Assembly (NCBI GenBank): GCA_016722565.1
Contig: JADKIU010000001.1
Span: 744,001-808,000, forward strand
From: Bacteroidota bacterium
GTDB lineage: Bacteria > Bacteroidota > Bacteroidia > 2-12-FULL-35-15
DNA: 64,000 bases
Reading direction: 5' to 3'
The stretch's first letter is position 1; every line of letters begins with the position of its first letter. The position numbers and the translations under genes were made by a program. This document shows, one piece after another, positions 59,601 through 64,000 of this stretch. The notes beneath the pieces were generated by a model. It was given only the letters and a program-made list of their open reading frames with translations, had not been told where the DNA came from and did no database searches.

Positions 59601-62105
59601 ATGAAAAAGTTAGCACTACTGTTTATTTCCCTTTCTTTCGGACTCGTTGTATGTGCTCAAGCACCATCCTTAAAATGGGCAAAATCACTTGAGGCAGGAG
59701 TATCAAGTACTATTGATGGTCGGTCGGTCACAGTTGATGATTCATTAAATGTTATTTCAACTGGATTATACAATGGAACTGCTGATTTTGATCCGAATTC
59801 GGGAGTTTATAATTTGTCGGCTTCAACCGGAAGTTCTTATGCTTCGTTCGTTTCTAAATTGGATTCTTTGGGTAATTTTTTGTGGGCTGTGAGTTTTGGT
59901 GATGCTCTAGGCCATTTTTATAATGGTCAGATAGTTGCCACAGATACTTTAGGAAATATCTATGTTACAGGAACATATAATGGGACGATAGATTTTGATC
60001 CAGGGGTTGGAGTTTATAGTATGACCTCCTCTGGGATTTATAGCGGTGATGCCTACATTTTAAAACTCGATCCTGCAGGAAATTTTTTATGGGTGAAGGC
60101 TGTTGGTACGCCTCTTCAATGGACGCAATCTTCTGCAATTTCTGTTGATGCATGGGGAGATGTTTATTTAGCAGGCACGTTTAAAGATACTGTAGATTTT
60201 GATCCAGGACCTGCGACCTATAATTTGATGTGTGATGGATACAATAATGCATTTATTTTGAAGTTAGATGCGACTGGAAATTTTTTATGGGCAAAAAACA
60301 TTGGCGGCTTAGCTGGTTCACAAGCAAGTATTTCTGGACTCGATATAGACGGAATGGGTAATGTTATTTCTACGGGTTCATTTTATGCAACTGTAGATTT
60401 CGATCCAAGTGGTTCTATTTTTTCTTTGACTTCAAGTGGCAGTGTTTCAAGTTCAGACATGTTTATTTTAAAATTAGATAATGGAGGAAATTTTGTTTGG
60501 GTGAAACAAGTAGTAGCTTCTATTGTAAATGGAGGTAGTAAGGCTGTGTCTACGGACTCCTTTGGAAATGCATACATCACAGGTTGGTTTGGAGGAACAG
60601 TAGACTTAGATCCAGGATTGGGTATTGTTAGTCATACTTCCGGTGGAAGCTCCAGTAACTCCAATGCATTTGTTCTAAAATTAGATCCATCTGGATCCTA
60701 TTTATGGAGCAATTGTTTGATTCATTCATTGCCTACTCAGGGAACGTCCATTGTTGTTGACAATTCGGGAAATGTATATACTACAGGGGTTTTTAACGGA
60801 ACAGTAGATTTTAACCCTGGAATAGGATCTTTTTATCTGACTTCAGGAGATACGAGTGCTCTGGGATATCATGGATATATTTCGAAATTAGATTCATCCG
60901 GTAATTTCATTTGGGCAGGGGCATTGAGTGGGGATGGTGTTTCAGGAGGCTGGGGGGCGTCACTTGCAGTTGATGCTTTGGAAAATATCTATATGACAGG
61001 CTCATACGCTGGAACAATTGATGTAAATCCAGATGCAGGAATAGATAGTATGTCGACAATTTATGCATCAATAAACGCTTTGGTTCTTAAAATGTCCAAA
61101 TCTTCAACAGTTTGGCCTGGAGATGCTGATCACAACAATGTTGCAAACAATTATGATCTTTTGCCGATAGGATTATTCTACGGACAAACAGGTACTCCTC
61201 GTTCTGTAATTAGTAATTCTTGGTTGGAATATAATGCTGTTGATTGGAATACTTTACAATTGAATGGAGCAGACATAAAGCATGCAGATTGTAACGGTGA
61301 TGGAATCATAGATAATAACGATACACTTGCAATTAATTTAAATTATTCGTTAACTCATTCATTCGCACCTATTAATAATGAGATTCGATTGTCGGCACCA
61401 GATTTATATTTTGTAACAAGTGGTACCTCGTATGCTTCAGGAAGCATTGTTGATGTGGAAGTTTGGGTAGGAAGTTCTACAACGTCTGTAACTAATTTGT
61501 ACGGACTTGCATTTAATATTAATTATGATGCATCCCTTGTTCAACCTGCTTCTGAAAGTTTAACATTTCCAGCGAGCTGGTTTGGAACATTTGGAACAGA
61601 TGCAATCACGATTGCAAAGATTGATGGTTTGTCAAACATTGCTTCCGGAGCAAAAACGAGAATAGACCATACGAATGTAAATGGCTATGGGAAAGTTGCA
61701 AATTTTAAATTTCAATTAAAAAGTTCAATCCCTACAAATACTTCAATGTATTTTTCGATTTCAGGATACAGTGCTAATGATTCATCTGGTTCTCCTATTT
61801 TATTTAATACTCAACCAGATACCATTTTCATAAATTCTACAATTGGAGTAAGTGAAATAAGCAATGAAGCACAAATCTCCATTTACCCAAACCCAACAGC
61901 CGGTTCATTCAATATTTTTACTTCGGAGCAAATTAAAGACGGAAGTATTGAAATCTACAATGTTGTTGGTGAATTGATCCTTTCACAAAAAATCATCAAC
62001 CAACAAAATACAATTGATTTAACAGATCAAGCGACTGGTTTGTACTTTGTAAAAGTGATTAGTGATGGCGAAATTGTTGGGATGAAGAAGGTGATGAAGG
62101 AGTAG
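59601..62105 (+). CDS. T9SS-secreted SBBP-repeat protein with dockerin-like and cohesin-like segments
   Basis: An 834-residue exported protein. Signal peptide about 1-19. Residues 25-500 hold about seven tandem SBBP-type beta-propeller blades of about 60-70 residues, each with a GNxxxTGxFxGTVDFDPG core and a following FVxKLDxxGNFLW strand. Next come two EF-hand-like calcium loops, DADHNNVANNYD and DCNGDGIIDNNDT, spaced like a dockerin pair (about 510-585). A beta-sandwich with GSIVDVEVWVG and LYGLAFNINYDASLV then resembles a cohesin (about 590-740). The end is a type A sorting domain (ISIYPNPTAGSF ... GMKKVMKE). The domain meaning is inference; secretion is well supported. Confidence 0.82.
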   Translation: MKKLALLFISLSFGLVVCAQAPSLKWAKSLEAGVSSTIDGRSVTVDDSLNVISTGLYNGTADFDPNSGVYNLSASTGSSYASFVSKLDSLGNFLWAVSFGDALGHFYNGQIVATDTLGNIYVTGTYNGTIDFDPGVGVYSMTSSGIYSGDAYILKLDPAGNFLWVKAVGTPLQWTQSSAISVDAWGDVYLAGTFKDTVDFDPGPATYNLMCDGYNNAFILKLDATGNFLWAKNIGGLAGSQASISGLDIDGMGNVISTGSFYATVDFDPSGSIFSLTSSGSVSSSDMFILKLDNGGNFVWVKQVVASIVNGGSKAVSTDSFGNAYITGWFGGTVDLDPGLGIVSHTSGGSSSNSNAFVLKLDPSGSYLWSNCLIHSLPTQGTSIVVDNSGNVYTTGVFNGTVDFNPGIGSFYLTSGDTSALGYHGYISKLDSSGNFIWAGALSGDGVSGGWGASLAVDALENIYMTGSYAGTIDVNPDAGIDSMSTIYASINALVLKMSKSSTVWPGDADHNNVANNYDLLPIGLFYGQTGTPRSVISNSWLEYNAVDWNTLQLNGADIKHADCNGDGIIDNNDTLAINLNYSLTHSFAPINNEIRLSAPDLYFVTSGTSYASGSIVDVEVWVGSSTTSVTNLYGLAFNINYDASLVQPASESLTFPASWFGTFGTDAITIAKIDGLSNIASGAKTRIDHTNVNGYGKVANFKFQLKSSIPTNTSMYFSISGYSANDSSGSPILFNTQPDTIFINSTIGVSEISNEAQISIYPNPTAGSFNIFTSEQIKDGSIEIYNVVGELILSQKIINQQNTIDLTDQATGLYFVKVISDGEIVGMKKVMKE

Positions 62106-62298
62106 TTTCCTCTTCATTAATACCCAATACGAATCGTTTTGTTATTGAAGTTGTAATTTTTTAAAATTACCTTTTCGAAAATTGCTGCAAATATTGATTA
62201 TTATAGTTCATGAATCAGTATTATAATTTTTATGACGCATAAAAAAAGCAATTTGTTTTTATAAAAATTGTAGACTATTTTTATAAAAAATAACTAAA
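62106..62298 (+). other. non-coding gap between two T9SS cargo genes
   Basis: 193 bases, very AT-rich. A perfect A/T-only-loop palindrome GTAATTTTTTAAAATTAC at 62153-62170 could be a weak terminator. No clear promoter match. Confidence 0.4.
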
Positions 62299-63222
62299 AT
62301 GAAGAATTTACTACTATTCTTTTTATTGTTGTTTAAGATTGGTGTCGCGCAAAATCTTGTATTAAACGGGGATTTTGAAGACTATTATGGCTGCCCAACG
62401 AATATTAGTCAACTTGATTCCTCTGAATTTTGGATAACGCCTACCTTAGGAACCTCAGATTATTTTAATCAATGTAATTTGTCTACAGTAAATGTTCCGT
62501 ACACTTTTGGTGGTTATCAACAAGCATACAGTGGAGTGGGATTTGCTGGAATTTTTGTCTGGAATAATGGTTTTAGCTACAGTTATCGCGAGTATATTGA
62601 AGTGCCGCTTAGTACATCACTTTCTGCTGGTGTTACTTACAATTTTGATATGAAAATTAATTTATCCAACGCGTGTGTTAGCAGTACATACGATATCGGA
62701 GCTTATTTTTCAGATACGATTGTTTCTGGTGTAGCAAATAATGTGAATTTACCTTTCGTTCCACAAATTAATAATGTTGCTGGTAATTTTCCTGATTCTT
62801 TGAATTGGATATCCGTAACAGCTACATACACTGCCTCTGGAGGAGAGAGTTTTTTAATTATTGGTAATTTTAAGAACAATCCGAATACCTATGTCACAGA
62901 TTCTTTAACCACAACACCTATTTATGTTTTTATTGATGACGTCTATCTTGCTGAGACGACTGTAGGGATAGATGAAGAAGATGAATGGAAAGTTTCTCTG
63001 TATCCCAATCCAACCAGCGGCTCATTTAATCTGTCAACTTCGGAGCAAATTAATGACGGAAGTATTGAAATCTACAATGTTGTTGGTGAATTGATTCTTT
63101 CACAAAAAATCATCAACCAACAAAATACAATTGATTTAAAAGATCACGCGACTGGTTTGTACTTTCTTAAGGTGATTAGTGATAGTGAAGTGATTGGGAT
63201 GAAGAAGGTTGTGAAAGAGTGA
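62299..63222 (+). CDS. T9SS-secreted protein with galactose-binding-like passenger
   Basis: A 307-residue exported protein. Signal peptide about 1-18 (ending VAQN). The passenger (about 19-215) begins LVLNGDFEDYYGCPTN, has the Cys pair seen in many Bacteroidota surface proteins, contains QAYSGVGFAGIFVW and VTYNFDMKINLSNACVS, and ends with YVFIDDVYLAE, as in galactose-binding-like jelly-roll domains. The C-terminal 85 residues are a type A sorting domain nearly the same at DNA level as that of the upstream gene (from EQINDGSIEIYNVVGE). No enzyme motif is visible. Confidence 0.85.
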   Translation: MKNLLLFFLLLFKIGVAQNLVLNGDFEDYYGCPTNISQLDSSEFWITPTLGTSDYFNQCNLSTVNVPYTFGGYQQAYSGVGFAGIFVWNNGFSYSYREYIEVPLSTSLSAGVTYNFDMKINLSNACVSSTYDIGAYFSDTIVSGVANNVNLPFVPQINNVAGNFPDSLNWISVTATYTASGGESFLIIGNFKNNPNTYVTDSLTTTPIYVFIDDVYLAETTVGIDEEDEWKVSLYPNPTSGSFNLSTSEQINDGSIEIYNVVGELILSQKIINQQNTIDLKDHATGLYFLKVISDSEVIGMKKVVKE

Positions 63223-63223
63223 T

Positions 63224-64000
63224 TTAATCCACAATCCCCATTGTCTTCATTAAAAAGGAAGCATTCATGGTAGAACAAACACCTTCACTTAATTTATAAT
63301 CAAAGTTGAGTTTATTGTCTTTAATTGTAATTTCAAAACATAAATTTCTTACTTGCTCAGGAAACTGAGCAGAGAGTTTTGATAATTCCACATCGTGTGT
63401 GGCGACTATTCCAACTCCGTTTAATCGTAAAATCTTTTTGATGAGTGCTTCCGAACCTGCATGTTGGTCCTTGCTGTTGGTTCCTTTTAATATTTCATCT
63501 AATAAAAAGAAAACTTGTTTTCCTTGTTCGTATTGCTCCGTTAATAAGTGCAAACGTTTTAATTCAGCATAAAAGAACGATTCGTTTTCTTGCAAAGAAT
63601 CGTTGGTGCGTAAGCTGGTAAATAAATGAATGGGCGAAAATTTATAACGACTTGCACAAACAGGAGCGCCAATCATTGCTATAGTTAAATTAACGCCAAT
63701 CGTTCTTAAGAAGGTGCTTTTTCCGGCCATGTTTGCCCCCGTTAGTAAATCTACTTTGGGTGCTTGAGAAATGCTATAATTGTTTTTTACTAAAACAGTA
63801 TCTTGAATCAATGGATGTCCAAGATTTTCTGCTACAATGATGAAATGATTCGTTTCTACTTCCGGAAAAACATACGAAGGATTATTATGTGCATACATCC
63901 CTAAACTGATGAATGCATCAAATTCGCCTATGGCATCTACCCATTTCATAAATAAATCCTTGTTCTTTTTTCTCCAATTTTCGATGCCACACATCACATT
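63224..64000 (-). CDS. MutS-family ATPase domain protein, 5' part outside the window
   Basis: Only the C-terminal part (about 259 residues) is present; the gene runs off the right edge on the minus strand. It shows the MutS ATPase domain: Walker A TGANMAGKSTFLR, the ABC-like signature region SLQENESFFYAELKRL, Walker B QVFFLLDEILKGTNS and the His loop ATHDVEL. The phrase DEILKGTNSKDQHAGSEAL is typical of the MutS-related (non-MutS1) proteins of Bacteroidota and not of classic MutS or of MutS2, which has a Smr domain at its end; none is seen here. DNA mismatch repair is not assured. Confidence 0.88.
   Translation of the reverse strand, partial: NVMCGIENWRKKNKDLFMKWVDAIGEFDAFISLGMYAHNNPSYVFPEVETNHFIIVAENLGHPLIQDTVLVKNNYSISQAPKVDLLTGANMAGKSTFLRTIGVNLTIAMIGAPVCASRYKFSPIHLFTSLRTNDSLQENESFFYAELKRLHLLTEQYEQGKQVFFLLDEILKGTNSKDQHAGSEALIKKILRLNGVGIVATHDVELSKLSAQFPEQVRNLCFEITIKDNKLNFDYKLSEGVCSTMNASFLMKTMGIVD

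Noticed and set aside
1..64000. tRNA, rRNA, CRISPR array or riboswitch
   Set aside because: No cloverleaf with CCA, no ribosomal signature and no regular spaced repeats were found on reading; short RNAs cannot be ruled out without a covariance-model search.

Overview
The window is a gene-dense, AT-rich stretch of a Bacteroidota chromosome, most like the Flavobacteriales. The evidence is direct: gliding-motility genes (gldB, gldC, gldJ), type IX secretion system (T9SS) parts (a PorP/SprF-like protein, porU, porV), seven secreted proteins ending in T9SS C-terminal sorting domains, a TonB/ExbB/ExbD cluster, weak Shine-Dalgarno sequences, and several matches to the Bacteroidota promoter form TTTG-N19..24-TAnnTTTG. 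I see no tRNA, rRNA, CRISPR array, prophage or insertion sequence. A more exact taxon cannot be given from these genes alone.

Layout. 1-4 kb: lnt (5' end cut off), lpdA and hemH on +, closed by a strong two-way terminator. 4-7 kb: a T9SS cargo protein and a small partner on -. 7-10.3 kb: a START-domain protein, an O-acyltransferase/N-acyltransferase pair resembling glycine- or ornithine-lipid synthesis, and engB. 10.3-12.1 kb: a type B T9SS cargo with a PKD domain. 12.2-13.7 kb: gldB-gldC on -. 13.8-17.3 kb: a beta-barrel protein, nadE, murF and a small membrane protein. 17.4-20 kb: acyl-CoA dehydrogenase, anmK and an acidic small protein. 20.5-23.4 kb: tonB-exbB-exbD-tonB. 23.5-24.7 kb: folC. 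24.8-32.8 kb: gldJ and a porP-like gene on -, porU and porV on +, then ispF. 33.4-43.5 kb: a ten-gene block all on -, described below. 43.6-47 kb: cdd, pdhA, pdhC. 47-49.7 kb: an acyltransferase and an MFS transporter. 49.8-57 kb: a T9SS cargo, a flavoprotein, an Spy-like protein, recG and a DoxX-like protein. 57-64 kb: tex, two T9SS cargo genes sharing nearly the same 3' end, and the 3' part of a MutS-family ATPase gene.

The most unusual region is 33.4-43.5 kb. One strand carries, in transcription order, a secreted CotH kinase, a LytS-type histidine kinase, a LytTR response regulator, a second much larger CotH kinase with lamin-tail and InlB-like domains, two paralogous prealbumin-like lipoproteins, a repeat protein, a VTC-type polyphosphate polymerase, a DUF4956 membrane protein and a DUF2490 outer-membrane protein. 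It reads as one regulated unit linking cytoplasmic polyphosphate synthesis, a membrane partner and surface-exported kinases. It lies between porV-ispF and cdd-pdhA, genes I recall as close neighbours in flavobacteria, so it may be an inserted accessory block.

Three otherwise conserved genes (a GlsA-like acyltransferase, gldC and ispF) are each broken by what looks like the loss of one A in a short A run. ispF is normally essential, so the pattern points to sequence or assembly errors more than to three real pseudogenes. The annotation gives the joined extents.
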